A DNA stretch of 64,000 bases from Rallus limicola (lineage: Eukaryota > Chordata > Aves > Gruiformes > Rallidae), in NCBI GenBank assembly GCA_022605955.1, contig JAKCOZ010000058.1:1054001-1118000 (forward strand), in the 5' to 3' direction. A model generated the notes under the pieces. The model was not told the DNA's origin. It saw nothing but the letters and a program-made list of their open reading frames with translations, and made no database searches. Positions 1 through 12,779 of this stretch are shown here, in pieces. The first letter of the stretch is position 1. Every line of letters begins with the position of its first letter. Made by a program: the position numbers and the translations under genes.

Positions 1-1847
1 TACTGGAATTTGTTTATTTACATTTCTCATTATTTTTCCACTAGCAGAAAACTGCCCAGACAGATGATGCATTAGGTCTTGTCAGAAATATTTCATTAAT
101 ATAGGAAAATCCTTGGTTGTAAAGAATTTAATAGCTTCACCAAGCTATACAAGATGAAGGACTACCGAGTAGTGCAAAAGAAATAAAAGCTGGAATGTTT
201 ACAAATGAAGAATGATGCTGATCATTATAATAAAAATGAAAAGCAGAAAATAAACAAATGGTATCAGTGTTGACTTTTACAAATTATTTCTAAAAGATGC
301 AGACCTATGGCTAAAATACATTACAGCTTTTCCCTACACAATTTTTTATATAATAGTGTCCATTTAACTTATAATCAATGGACTATATTAAGACAGAGCA
401 CCAAGAGAGTCCTCTATTAGGAGCTATCCAGAATTCTTTACAGATTAGTCTGTGCTTTTCTAGACAGCAAGATGTTACAAGCATTCATGGTTTTCCACTA
501 ACCAGGCCAAAATAATGTAAGTGAATATCTAAAATACCTATGGATTCATAGGCCAGGCACATGAGCAGGACATGCAGAGAATTACAATGCAACAGGGGGG
601 ATAAAAAAAAAAAGTATAGATTCTTGTCACTACAAAAGCTTTTGTGACTGTGCAAGCAACCACAAGAGATTGCATTTAAAAGTCACTGAAGTCAAAGACT
701 TGCAATGAATTCAGCATATAATAGGCAGTACTAAACAGAGATAGAACTACTAAGTTTTTCCTAAAGAATGTTTCAGAAGGAAGAGCTGCACTTTCAGATG
801 TTACTGGGAAGGACCTGGTAAACTACTTCATCTCTGACCTCAAAGGTATCTTGCCTCTTCACTCACATCAAACAATTGCAGCCTTCCCCCCCCTAGTTTT
901 ACTTAAAAATAAGATGAATATAGTATTTCTGCATCTCACTGAGATAATATCCATGAAGTTATTGAAATTTCATAATGAAAGAACTGAAAATCCATACTAT
1001 TACATATGAACTACACTGTTACTAAATGGCACCCTGCAATTTGATTTTCATTTAAAAATAACCCTCTTTTACACAACAAAAATAAAAGGCAACACTAACA
1101 CAATACATTCTTTTCCTTTTTTTTTTTTTACAGTCAAGTTTTAACTGTTTAGATTTAATTTTCTGAGGTTGCAGGTTGAATTTATTCTGCAAGTTTCTGC
1201 AGAAAAAAAACATAATAAACAATCATTTCTAAGAGAAGGGTTAGAACTCCCTTTTCCTACCATATTAAAAAAAAATCATATACCAGAAATTCCCAATGAA
1301 AATCAGTAATAAATGCTTCAGAGCTAGGTCTTGCAACCTGACAAGTAAAACTGCCCAGATTTTGAGGCCTTCTGTTATGTACATGACTTGAATCTTGTAA
1401 AATTAAAGTTCCATAAAAGAATTGTGGCTTCCATATGCTTAGTATGGAAAAAGAACAAGCAATAGAGCCAGAAACATCCCAGCCCACAAGAGTCATTGAC
1501 CTCAGAAGCCACACAAGAACTCCACTACTGGATGTCTAGAACTCCTCTGCTCAGAAAGAATATCTTCCACATCTTCTGTGGGTAGTGGAATGGCTTCTGG
1601 GGCTGACATGACAGTACAGTCATCACCTACACTTGTTATCAGTTACTCCTGTTGTTCAAATAGCCAAATAAGGGCTATGAATAGAAATGTTTCTGTGTCT
1701 TCAATGAGCTGTGCAGTAATAACATATACATTTAAATTTGGGGCTGGGTGAAAGTGTGTGTTTCCAGAGATGCATACCAAGAAAATCATATCCAAGAGAC
1801 TATGTGAAAGAAACAAGAATTAAGTCTGGCTGAACAACCTTGTAATT
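1..1847. other. Non-coding flank, no feature recognised
   Basis: AT-rich sequence with scattered short homopolymer runs. No open frame here looks like a protein, and I recognise no repeat family. It lies upstream of DCP1B and, by inference, inside intron 1 of the minus-strand CACNA1C long isoform. Confidence 0.5.
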
Positions 1848-2034
1848 CATGTGCACAGATTCATAGTTAGAAGTATTTCCTGCATTCCATATAGTTGTCT
1901 TTTTTCTTCTCTTTCAGGATTGGACATTCATGAAGGTACTATCAAAAAATAGGATGTTTCCTTGTCCTACCAAAAGGCAAGAAAAACAGCAGATTACTGA
2001 AAAAATTAGACTGAATAATTTGGTCATTAAAGGC
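1848..2034 (+). repeat. Left arm of a 187-bp near-perfect inverted repeat
   Basis: This arm is the reverse complement of 2610-2797. Aligning the two by eye I count four substitutions and one single-base length difference in a T-run over about 187 positions. The arm begins with CATGTGCACAGATTCAT and ends with GGTCATTAAAGGC. Flanking bases differ on the two sides and no target-site duplication is obvious. The arms match no mobile-element family I know. Confidence 0.93.
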
Positions 2035-2609
2035 CAAATGGAAACACCATGGAGTTTTGCCTTACAGTATTTAAGTTATGTTCATGTACTACTTTCTGAC
2101 AGGACTACTGTAATACCTTACTTCTATGATACTGATTGATCTTCCCTATCTTTAGAGACACAGGACTGGATAAAGAGGTCATATTATAGTAAAATCTCTA
2201 GCCCTAGGAAAAAGGCACTTCTCCCTGTTGAACCAAACTGATGTTACTGTAGCTCCAGGCAGCAGTCACAGTCTTTGCTGATGAACAACTGGGCAGGAGC
2301 AGGCAGAACAGAGTTATTTTTAAGCTATGTTATGGTACTCCAGATAAAAAAAGTAATCCTTCTTAATAAGCAAGAACTTGTTGATAGTCAGATAAAAGTG
2401 TTTAATGAAAAGTTACTTTTCCATCAAATATAGCAGAATAAAGATAGTCCTTGCATTTACACCTCTACTGAAATGTCTTGATGGCCAGTTAAAAGTTGAA
2501 AATATTTGAAGTTTGGTGCTTGGGAGATAGAAGTAAACTTTTAAAACCCTCCCATTGCTGCAGATTATCAGGTGTTCTTCTGGGACACTAAATACCTCTA
2601 TAAACCTCA
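2035..2609. other. 575-bp spacer of the inverted repeat
   Basis: Sequence between the two arms. It has no recognisable gene or transposase remnant and no internal symmetry that I noticed. Confidence 0.7.
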
Positions 2610-2797
2610 GCCTTTAATGACCAAATTATTCAGTCTAATTTTTTCAGTAATCTGCTGTTTTTCTTGCCTTTTGGTAGGACAAGGAAACATCCTACTTTTT
2701 GACAGTACCTTCATGAATGTCCAATCCTGATAGAGAAGAAAAAAAGACAACTATATGGAATGCAGGAAATACTTCTAATTATGAATCTGTGCACATG
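2610..2797 (-). repeat. Right arm of the 187-bp near-perfect inverted repeat
   Basis: Partner of 1848-2034 in opposite orientation, 188 bp because of one extra A in an A-run. The high similarity means a recent duplication, active gene conversion or an assembly artefact. In RNA copied from either strand the arms could pair into a long duplex. Confidence 0.93.
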
Positions 2798-4389
2798 GGT
2801 GATGTGCAGTAAGAATACAGATAATGCTGTTCCCCCTTTATATATTGTTGTACTTCCATGTTTTTAACATAACAGGATATATGTATTTCAAATACAAGGT
2901 TAAATATCTTGAGATTTAATATTCAGTGCAAGAAACAGTATTATGGGATCGATATGACTACCTTAAGTGTACAATGCTTGTGAAAAACATTTTGTTTCCA
3001 AAGCTTTATATACTTTAAACACACAATCACTTTCATTATCTCACGTCCTAATTTAATTTCTAAGCTTTACATGTGCATGTGTAGTAGACTTATTTTCCAG
3101 TAAGAAAATTTTCTAGTGTTCTGGACAGAGAAACTTCAGGTTTCAAATTATAAAAGTATTCTTTCCACCACCCCCCCACTTGCATCCTTTTACTTTGCTT
3201 AGAATAAATAAGCCAAAGAAACTCATCACTTTCATAACAGACTTTTCGTATAGCATATGAAATATCTTAAATATATGCATAAGAATTTGCACATATCAGA
3301 AACCCCTTTTCTAACCTAGTTTAACAAAGGTTACTAACTTCTCTGAACAGACATGCATAGTAAGATGTTCAGAAACACGTTCAACATTTCTTGGAATACT
3401 ATGTAGAAATAAATAAATCTTGGTATTTGGTTATCTGGACCTCTCCTTTCTAGCACTCATATCCTAATAGGATACTGGGCCTGCACTTCAAAATGTCATC
3501 CTAATTGGTCCTTTTAGTCCACTTCCCTGGAATAATGCTCTCTGATACACGGCACAAAAGTATGCACTGGCCTTCCTGTACTGGGCAACTCAACAGTTGA
3601 CTATGTGCAGTAAAGTGAGTTCACTTCCACAGAACAAACAGTGATACCTGATCTTATTAGCCTTTTTACTCTCCCGAGAATCTTTATGTAATGTTGCATT
3701 AGTAGCCTTTACTAAATTAGAAAGCCAAAAGGGAAGATAAATCAATACGAATGTACGTTTGCTGATATTGATTTTTCCCCTCATAGTCAGCATGGGAATA
3801 TTGTGGCTCCTATTAACATAAGGAGTGGGAGAGCTTTAAACGGTTCTGTCTGGATAATTACCTAGTAGTTTTAGAAACTTATTCAAACTTCTTTAGTCTG
3901 TAATTTTAAAAGCAGACATTTCATGAAATCAAATCTTTTTAATGAATAATCACGTTAAAATGTTGATAATAATTTCTCGATGCAGATTATCAGTTAGATG
4001 ATGAGGAAAGGCATTCAACCCATTACTCGTGAAAAAGGATGAAAGGCTGGGCAATATGAAGGCCAAGGACAGCACAGGCTGCAGTAAACATGATATTCTG
4101 CAGTTGAACACGCTGAAAAACTTACTAAGGGAAAAACTGAAATCACAGCTCTGGAATTCAGAATGTATTTCAGCTTGTTTAGGAGTGCACTGTGTGGGAT
4201 CCCATGGAAGACTGCCCTTCAGGGCAAAGTGGCCCTGGACAGGCAGTTCATGCTCATAGGCCCCATTTTCAGTGCACAGGAACAAGCTATTCTCAGATGC
4301 AGTAGTGGCAGAAAGCTAGCATGGACAAACAGGGAACTCCCATCTTAGTTCAAATGATAAAAAGTATACAGAATGCACAGACATGGCTC
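2798..4389. other. Non-coding flank, no feature recognised
   Basis: AT-rich sequence with a short C-run near 3171. The small open frames here do not resemble known proteins. No repeat family was recognised up to the CR1 copy that starts near 4390. Confidence 0.45.
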
Positions 4390-4868
4390 AAGTACACAGG
4401 GATGTAGTTGATACCAAATTGGAGAAATGGACTGAGAGACCACATGAAATTCAGCAAAGGCAAAGGCAAAACCCTGCACCTAGGGAGGAATAAAAACTCA
4501 GGCACCAGTAGAGCTGGGGAAGCAGCTTTGCAGGAAAGGAATAGGTGTAATGATAGACAATGAGCAAGTAGCATGCCCTGGCTGTGAAGGTGGTCAACCT
4601 CATCCCAGGTGACAGGAGATAGGACAAGGGGAAATGGCACAAAGCTGCCCCAGGGCAGGGTCAGATTAGATGTTAGGAAAAAAATTTTCGCTGAAAGAGT
4701 TGTCAGGGCCTGGAACAGGCTGCCCAGGGAGGGGGTTGAGGCACCTTCCCTGGATGTTCTTAAAAAAAAGGGTAGATGAGGTACTTAGGGATATGGTTTA
4801 GCACAGGACAGTAACGGTTGGACTTGATCTTAAAAGCCTTTCCCAACCTTGTCATTCTGTGATCCTAG
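4390..4868 (+). mobile_element. CR1 non-LTR retrotransposon fragment, plus strand
   Basis: Matches the 3' half of avian CR1 as I know it. It carries the degenerate reverse-transcriptase tail (ACCCTGCACCTAGGGAGGAA, then GCTGTGAAGGTGGTCAACCT), the GGAACAGGCTGCCCAGGGAG block, and a 3' end near TCCCAACCTTGTCATTCTGTG. It carries deletions compared with a full element and many substitutions, so it is old and dead. Confidence 0.85.
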
Positions 4869-4894
4869 ACCTAACTAGCAAGAACCATCAGATC

Positions 4895-5262
4895 AGATCT
4901 AGAATGTCCTGTCTAGTTTTAGGCTAGCCAGTACAGGACAGTGACATACTGAAGAAAGTTCAAAGCCTCTAAGAAAATCGGGGAGCTGAAGTTCATGTCA
5001 TATGACAACAGATTGAGAGAATTGGACTTGTTAAAGCTGAAGAAGAGATGACTAAGGTAGACCTTGTTGCTGCCCATTTGACAGGAAGGAACATATAAGT
5101 TGGTGCCAGTCTCTTGTCAGAGGTACACACTGAAAGGATGAGAAGCAGCAGACAAACCAAAGGAGGAAATTCTGATTAGATACAAGGAAAATAATTTTCA
5201 TTTTAAGGGTGGTAAAACACCGGAACAGATTGCCCAGAAACACTGTGATATATCCATTTCTG
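4895..5262 (+). mobile_element. Second, more decayed CR1 fragment, plus strand
   Basis: Lies head-to-tail behind the previous CR1. Recognisable blocks are the stretch equivalent to CAGGCTGAGAGAGTTGG (here CAGATTGAGAGAATTGG) and GGAACAGATTGCCCAGA near 5222. The 3' end is lost. Divergence is higher than in its neighbour, so this may be another CR1 subfamily. Confidence 0.7.
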
Positions 5263-6736
5263 TTGCTGCTACTTCTGATTTAAATCAGAGATCTGCTCAG
5301 AGTCCCTTTTAAAAAAAAGTTAAATTTGGGTTAATTTTTTTCTGTCATTCAGGTGTCCTACTAGAGAATCAATGAAGCTACAAACTTAACATGGTTATAA
5401 ATCTCTCCTAGATAGCAGATGGATTTGCCATGTGAAAGAAAAATCCCATAAGCCAAACCATCTTTACTTACACTAAATGAAACTGGAGTTATCACTGATG
5501 GACTTAATGAAGATAACCAAATACTAGCTGAAATCAAGCTTCAGAAAATGCTTTACATCATTTCATTGCTTGAAATATTTAATGACAAGTAAGATGAGCC
5601 TTTCTTCCCTCTTAGGTCTGTGGGTTTTTCTGTATACAAACACACATATATATACTACCAAAAGATCAGACAGAACTGCTTGATTTATAGAATTTTTGCA
5701 AACAGCAGCATCCAAGATAGAATGTTAAAAATAGTACTGTATGCCTTTTCCTCCCTTATAACCTAAACCACATTTCAAACAGCAGTCTCTGTTGACATTC
5801 ATTTTATCCTAAAAGTAACTGCAACTGGTATTTATCAGTTGGACTTAATGATAAGAAGGCATTTGAAAATGTTAGAATGTATCATCTCTCCTGGACCTTC
5901 ACAGGGGGGTTTACATTTTGCGGCAACTGTTGCCAAGTAGTAGGAAAAACAGAGATGCTTTCTAGCAAGCTTTATCCTTTCATAAATGCTTCCTCAATTT
6001 TGTGACATTATTCTCTATGGTCAACCAACTTCTCCTACAACTCTTAAATATACATCCCTTTCTTCCTCGGGCAGGCAGAGAAAATGCCTGTTGTTCTGCA
6101 TCCCTCTGAAACCACTCGGAGACAGAGAGACAGAAAACATACGTGGTGCTGTATCTGATTCCTAATTGCTCAGCGCTGCATGAGGAGACTATCCATACGT
6201 TCTGTTCTGTAACAGCAACCACTTCCAACTAGGTCATGTCACAAGCAGCAATTAAAGTGACCTAAAAATGATTGTGGCAGAAAGGCAGTTTCCAGTAATA
6301 ACAACACACTGTTTACTCATCCTTGCTCTCAGCATTTCATTCCATCAAAACCTCAAAACACTCCTATTAGTTTACTTTCAGTTATAAAATCTACCTGAGT
6401 TTTTCTGCCCAAAGATGCACACAACTCTGCCTCTCCATTTCACTTTGTTCCTAGCAGGTATCTCATTCTGGCCACAATTGTCCTTCAGGTTTGCCCCCAT
6501 TCTACTCCTGCCTTCCACTCCCCCCATGGCAAGCCTTGTCCCACCTAAACCCTGCCTCCAGTACTCCATCCCATTCTTCCTGGTTGTTCTGTCCTCTCTT
6601 CTCATCAGCTGTGACTCCCTGTGCATCCTGCTTCCCCTGTCTGTATGCTCATGTACTGTACCAATAATAACAATCTCTCTCTCTCCTTTATAAACTAATC
6701 TACCTAGTTCTGAGCAACTGAGTTCTGAAGCTCTAA
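5263..6736. other. Non-coding flank, no feature recognised
   Basis: No gene or repeat recognised. A short CA/TA-rich microsatellite-like stretch lies near 5640-5656. The C-rich region at 6415-6690 is open on both strands, but neither frame resembles a known protein. Confidence 0.45.
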
Positions 6737-6847
6737 GCAACCTGATCTAGTTAAAGGTGTCCCTGTTCACTGCAGGGGGGTTGGACTAGATGACCTTTAA
6801 AGGTCTCTTCCAACCTAACGCATTCTATGATTCATTCTATGATTCTA
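6737..6847 (+). mobile_element. CR1 3' end with ATTCTATG tail
   Basis: Short CR1 piece containing CAACCTGATCTAG, a GGGGGGTTGGACTAGATGA block, and the tail ATTCTATGATTCATTCTATGATTCT. The repeated ATTCTATG tail is the diagnostic 3' terminus of CR1. Confidence 0.92.
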
Positions 6848-6964
6848 AGTTGTCTCATGCATTTTCTCTCTCCCCTCCCCTTTTCAATTCAGAGATGAAG
6901 CCAAACATGCTGGCTCTTGCATCAGAAAGGAAGAAAAAACTTATTGATAAGAATAAGGTCTAAA

Positions 6965-7855
6965 GGAGTTGTTTACTAGACTGCATCCTCATCAAGTTTA
7001 TAAAATGACACAAACTAGGAGGAGTGGTTGATGCATCACAGTCACGCTGCATCCAGAGCAACCTCAATAGGCTGGAGAAATGGGTCAGCAGGAATCTCAC
7101 AAAGTCCAACAAGGAAAATGCAAAGTCCTGCACCCAGGAAAGAACAACCCTGCACCAGTATATGCTGGGGGCCACCCAGCTGGATAGCAGCTTGGCAGGA
7201 AAGGGCCTGCCGATCCTGGTAGACTCTGAGTTAAACATAAGCCAGCAATGTGCCCTCACTGCAAAGGTGAATGGTATCCTGGGTTGTGTATATCCTGGAA
7301 AAGTATTGCTGGCAGGTCAAGGTAGATAGGTGATCCTTCCCCTCTGCTCAGCGCTGGTGAGGCCACCCCTGGTGTACTGGATCTACTTCTGGACTCCTCA
7401 GTACAAGAGAGACATGGATATCGTGGAGAGAGTCCAGTGAAGGGCCAAGAAGATGAGGAAGGGTCTGAAGCCTCTCTCCCATAAGGCAAGACTGAAGGAG
7501 TCAGGACTGTTCAGCCTAGAGAAGGCTTACAAGCATTTTATCAATAGACACATAAGTATATAAATACATGAAGGGAGGGTGCAAAGAAGGCAGAGCCAGG
7601 CTTTTCCCAGTGATGTCCAGTGACGGTACAAGCAGCAACAAGCACAAACTGAGACACAGCTAAAATACAGGAGGTTCCCACTGACTATCAGAATTTTTTT
7701 TTCCTGCGAGGGTGACCAAGCTTGCACAGACTGCCTGAGGAGGTTGCAGTATCTCAGTCATTGCAGGTCCTGTGCAACCTGCTCCAAGTAGTCCTGCTTA
7801 AGGGGTTTGGACAACATCACCGCCAGAGGTCCCTTTCAATCTGAATTGTCCCAAG
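6965..7855 (+). mobile_element. Long CR1 fragment covering the 3' part of ORF2, plus strand
   Basis: About 0.9 kb of CR1. Recognisable blocks in order are ATCCTCATCAAGTTT, the AATGGGTCAGCAGGAATCT region, GCCAGCAATGTGCCCTCACTG, TGGTGAGGCCACCCCTGGTG, GACATGGAT and CTGTTCAGCCTAGAGAAGG, then a decayed 3' part near GAGGTCCCTTTCAATCTGA. Frames are broken by stops and small deletions. The short open frames on both strands inside it are shadows of this dead element. Confidence 0.88.
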
Positions 7856-8080
7856 AACCCCGAGAAATACATTGTATTATCTGATCTGTTAACAACTAAA
7901 TCCCTCAGAAGCTACATAGCACTGTTTCAGAAAGATCTTTCCTTAAAGTTGAGTAGTAAGTCAAGAATTAATAAAAGAAGCATCTAACAAAAATGTCTTG
8001 GACCTGGTTTTGGTTTACATGGCCTTGTTAGGTTCACTACTGCTTAAGTGACACAGCAGTTTCACTGTCAATCACAAAAA

Positions 8081-8128
8081 ATTTGAAGATTATTATAATA
8101 TTATAATTTGAAGATTATTATAATATTA
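8081..8128. repeat. 25-bp tandem duplication, two copies
   Basis: The unit ATTTGAAGATTATTATAAT plus six more bases occurs twice head-to-tail with a period of 25. The second copy is complete except for its last bases. Probably a simple slippage event. Confidence 0.85.
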
Positions 8129-9495
8129 ATTTACAATGATAATAAAATTAACCTATTTGGGTAAATCAGCAGGAAAAATAAGAGGAAGAAAGAAACCTTG
8201 GTCTGTTATTGCCTATGGAAGTTTTCTTGGAAAAATCCATGTAGTTCAAGTTTCTGTCAAGCAAGGTGATATGCCTGTAAGTTTAATCTGACAGAAGATA
8301 CAGCACAGCATCACTAGAAAGTGACAAAATCACATTGTAGGAGAGGGACTGCCAAACGCCTTCACAGCATTCAGAATTCACCAGGGGAAACAAATTCACA
8401 CTAGTGTAATAAACCCAGACTCAGATACCCACTGGAGGTTTGCGGTGCTAATACCTTTAGTTTCCACTTCAAAATCTTTTTGAAAGTGCTTAAATCTTCT
8501 ATTGGTTGCCTGCTGGAAGACATCTTTGCCAAAATTCATCCCTCCCTTCTAAAAAACCAGGGATAGACTGCATTCATTGTTTCCAAGGGCAACACTTCAA
8601 ATGCTATCAAGTTTTATCTTCTGGTGCAGTTATACAGATCTGAGCTCCTTTTTCTACCCAGGTCTTTCCTTCCATACCCACAAGCCCTAGAGCAACACAA
8701 GTAATAATCAAAATGAAGAAAATAAAATCAAAATTAAGGATGCTTCAATTTCAGGAAGAAACAAGCAATTGCATTTAAAGCACAGCGTTCGTTGTGGATC
8801 CTTACTGCCGCACGCTGCATAATAGAAGAATAAGTACATTTTCAGTTTGAAAGAAAGTTTACCTTAAAAAAACCCCTCATTGATATTTAGTAGCCAAATA
8901 AATTCAGTACCATATACAAGTGATCATCCAAAGCATTACACCAAAATGGAAAGACCAAGCTATTGTAAGTTAGGTGATCTCAAATTAAAGAGACATGAAC
9001 AATAGCTTTTTAAGGCTAACTTTAACTACAGAAGACACATTCATGGGAACCTTCACAAGCTCTTACCACTTGGAGGAGCAGATATGAAATAGCCATTAGC
9101 ACCACAAAAATTTCCCCATGGCAATATTCATGAGCAGCTATCAAAAATACAAAAAGAATGGAGGAATATTTGAGGCAGAAACTCCACTTTTCTTGCTTGG
9201 TTATTTTAAGGATCCTTTCTTATACCATCATTTATCTGTTGCAGCTCTCTAGAGCTCAGTATTGCTACAACATTCTAACTTCACTCACTTATGCAATGTC
9301 AAAAGCTATAAAAATCTTTAAAAGTTTTTAATAAATGCCAACATTCTTCACTAAACAAATCCCCAACAAAATCCAAGATGATACTTCCATAAGCTGAGAT
9401 GGCAGTAACACAATTTTCTTCATAAAGAAACACCATAACAGCTACAACAGTTATTCAGATCTTCTACTTACTTCATCAATCAACTCCAACACCAT

Positions 9496-9530
9496 CCCCC
9501 CCCCCCCCCAAAAAAAAAAAAAGAAAAAAA
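9496..9530. repeat. C14/A13 homopolymer junction
   Basis: Fourteen C followed by thirteen A, one G and seven A. Such a tract is prone to length error, and sequence quality here should be doubted. Confidence 0.9.
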
Positions 9531-12500
9531 GTTGCTTTGAATGTACAGAACTCATTTTCATAAAAAGATACTTTGGTACCACGACCCAACTCTCTGCACC
9601 CCCTAACCCAGCACCCTGATCAGACTCAGCCCACGTACTCCTCCAACCTTGCTACCAGCTTCTTTGCAGCAGCAACAATAGCAGCTCTCTGTGATGACTC
9701 CATTTTCTTAATATGGGAAGAACTCCTATGCCAGGTGAGGTGTAAAAATGAGGTCCTGACTTAATGTAATTATCTAATGGAACTTTTCATATTAGGAATT
9801 AATTAAATGAAGCCATCTCTTCTGTAACTAGTTGGAAAATAGCTCTTTCAGAGCTACAGGTGCTTGATTCTGCCAAATTAAATGGTGATTACCAGAAAGA
9901 TGTGGTTGGAAAGGTATTATCTTAGGTAAGATATAATTACTATTACATCTAATTAACCTATGGGAAATAGCAGGAGTGTCCTATCCTTATCAGTATTTTG
10001 TTGTTTTGTCTATCATGTCAACTGTGTAAAGAATAAAACAGATGGATCAAAAGTGGTTAATGGCAGTTTATCAGGATATCAATATTGTAATGTCTGTCAA
10101 CAATATTTTATTGATTATAAACACATACATAACAAAATTACTAAAGAACTCAAATACTGGCCCAAGATGGTCAAGTATGCCCTCTGAAAAGTAATGATAG
10201 CTAAATGCTACAGAATTCTTCACTCCAGAAGAAGAAAGTCTACATAGGAAGTTAGACAGGAAAAAACCTGCTGTTCAACTAACAATCACAGGGAACTTTC
10301 CTTTAGTTCTCCTCCAGTTGGCCACTGGCAGAATGTGGGCCTATATAAAAGGTTCAATATCTTGCAATAAAATGTATAGCAAAAGAAAAGCGTAGAGTTA
10401 CTTACTACTAGAATCACTTAGCAAAATGTAAGTTACAGAAAGAAAAGTCTTTTGGTAAAAATGCAGGCTCTAATATGCAGAAAAAAACCAACCCCAAACC
10501 CTTCAACTGAAAAGCATAGTAAATAAGAGTTAATAATTTCATACACAGTATGCATAATACCAGAATTTCAAAACCAACAATACCAAAGAATACATTCTTG
10601 TGCAGACTAACATTTGCAGAAAATTTCAAAATGGTTTCATAAACTTCATGGGGGGGAACGTTACAGACACGCATTCATGCTAATAACTTAATGCACTGGA
10701 ATTTATTTGGGGGCAGAGGGAAAAGTTGTTTTGAATTGACATGAAAGTAATCAGGTATCGCTGTAGCAAAATTAGAGGGGTTTTTTTTTAATAACTGCAC
10801 CAGATGAAACTATATAGTCTGACCCTAGGCTTGTTAAGAAACCTTTAGCAAGTAATAAATTACTAAAAGAAGATTAAAATTGCTTTAACCATTACATCAG
10901 GAGTCAAGAAGTGGTCCAAGAGTACAACCAACAATTTCAACTTTTGAGCACAAGGAAAGCTCTCTACAGCTGGCTACTGAGAGATTGCAATAAATGTGGG
11001 CTGAAAAGACTGTATATTTCAACAATGTCCAAGAAGGGATGTGGCTTGCCTCCAGTACAAATCACAGGATTTGTCAAGTGGTGAGAGGTACTGTAACAGA
11101 GAGTTGTGAGCATATCCCTAGAAAAATATGGAGCATGGGTAACCAGGCCTTGTGGGATCATCCTGGCTCCACAGGAGCAACCCACTGCTCCCCAGGAAGC
11201 CAGCACGCTAGAAAGCACAGAACAATGATATTCCAGTGTCCCTGGATGGAGTAAGAGGAGCTTATTAATATGGTCTCAGCACCCTTCCTGTTAGTAGGGG
11301 CAGGAGTAGTGCCACCAGTCAAAGTGAGCAGAAAATTATGGCAGTCTTGGGGAAGCAATGAAAAGGAAAAGGCAGCTACCATGCAATAACAACTCCAACG
11401 GGGCTAGAGATAAGGAAGTGAAGTAAATGATGTGCTCAACACTACATTTGCTCAAGTGATTCCTGCTGTTTATTAAAAAAATAGCTGCTCAGAGAAAGAA
11501 CTGAATGTGAACAGGTAGGAAAGCAGTCATTCAATGCTGTGATCTCAGCAGCAGTATGAACACTTGTATTTTAATCAGTTCATTTCCCCAGTCCAACTGG
11601 TTCACACTGTGGCCACATATGTACCTGTGCCAGCGCAGTACCATGGCAGGACTGCATGGCTGGAACCTGGAACAGGGGTTGCATGCATCCAGCACTGCCA
11701 CAAAATATGTTCACATGAAATTATATCCTCAGTGTTGATAACTTGTTGTAGGAAGCATGGCTTAGTCTTTACAAGTGCCACAGGTTCCTGAATGTGAAGC
11801 AAAGACAATATCTATATGAACAATCCTTGTGAAAAGGCTTGGCCTAACTACCTTAATGTTTATTATTAATGGAGACCCTCAGAACATCATGCTGTGTGGA
11901 TTTTGCCTTAAATTAGTCTGGATATTACCTATATAAAATCCCTTTCATACCATGTCAAAAGCATAGGTGTGGGGTTTTTTAACAGAATAGTATCCAGGTG
12001 GGTGGAAGACAAAAATGTGACATTCTAATTATATACTTCATGAAATGATGACATTTTGAAAGCTAGAAAATTACTTTGTTTCATAAACAAATTACAGTAA
12101 AATCATTCTAAATCTACTCAATAGTTGTTATTATGGACTACTGGATTACTGACTGTAAGCAAATAATTGCAGTTTGAAGAATCAACATTTTTAAGCTGTG
12201 ACATCTTTGCTAAAGTGTCCTTAACTTTTTAGATGCAGTGAGAATTCACAATGCTTCTCTCCTTAACAAGATCTTTTGTCTGAAAATTTTCAGTTTACTA
12301 TTAAGTGACCCCATAAAGCAGGGCAGAACTAATGGCTTTATTAAGTAGCTTTACTTCAGGCTAAATGGAAGGAGCGATGACATCCCACTTATATAGCAAA
12401 ACAGTTGGAACCAGCAGAAGCTACCTCACAGCGCAACAGAAAATATTAAAAGGCCTGATCAGAAGCTTGACAGGTTTGATGGCTCAAAACAGAGGGCTAG

Positions 12501-12779
12501 GCAACTGTCTGCCCAGCTATGTTAGAAAGGGATACAATAGTCCAGAAGGGAGAAGTGGATATGTCGCGGTTTTGCATAGTTGGGAGACGAGAGAGGGGCC
12601 AGAGGCTGCAGAAAATGGCTGCTGGAATCTTCTCCAAGCCTGCTGATAGCGCCTCTGAGAATCACATATTGGAGACAAAGACTCCACCAGAAAATGGAGT
12701 GCCAAGAAGACCGCAATGTTGGCCCATTAAGGACATTGTGATATATGTTTGCATATAAATGTAAGCAGTTGACAGACAC

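Larger units (their letters stand above)
7856..12779. other. Non-coding flank, mostly featureless
   Basis: Almost 5 kb with no gene recognised. It contains a 25-bp tandem duplication (8081-8128) and a C-run followed by an A-run (9496-9530). The stretch 10990-11400 and the part from 12365 are richer in G and C and may be decayed mobile-element sequence, possibly the 5' continuation of the LTR that follows, but I cannot name them. Confidence 0.4.

Noticed and set aside
6415..6740. C-rich segment open on both strands (92 and 120 codons).
   Set aside because: Neither translation resembles a protein. Openness on both strands points to base composition.
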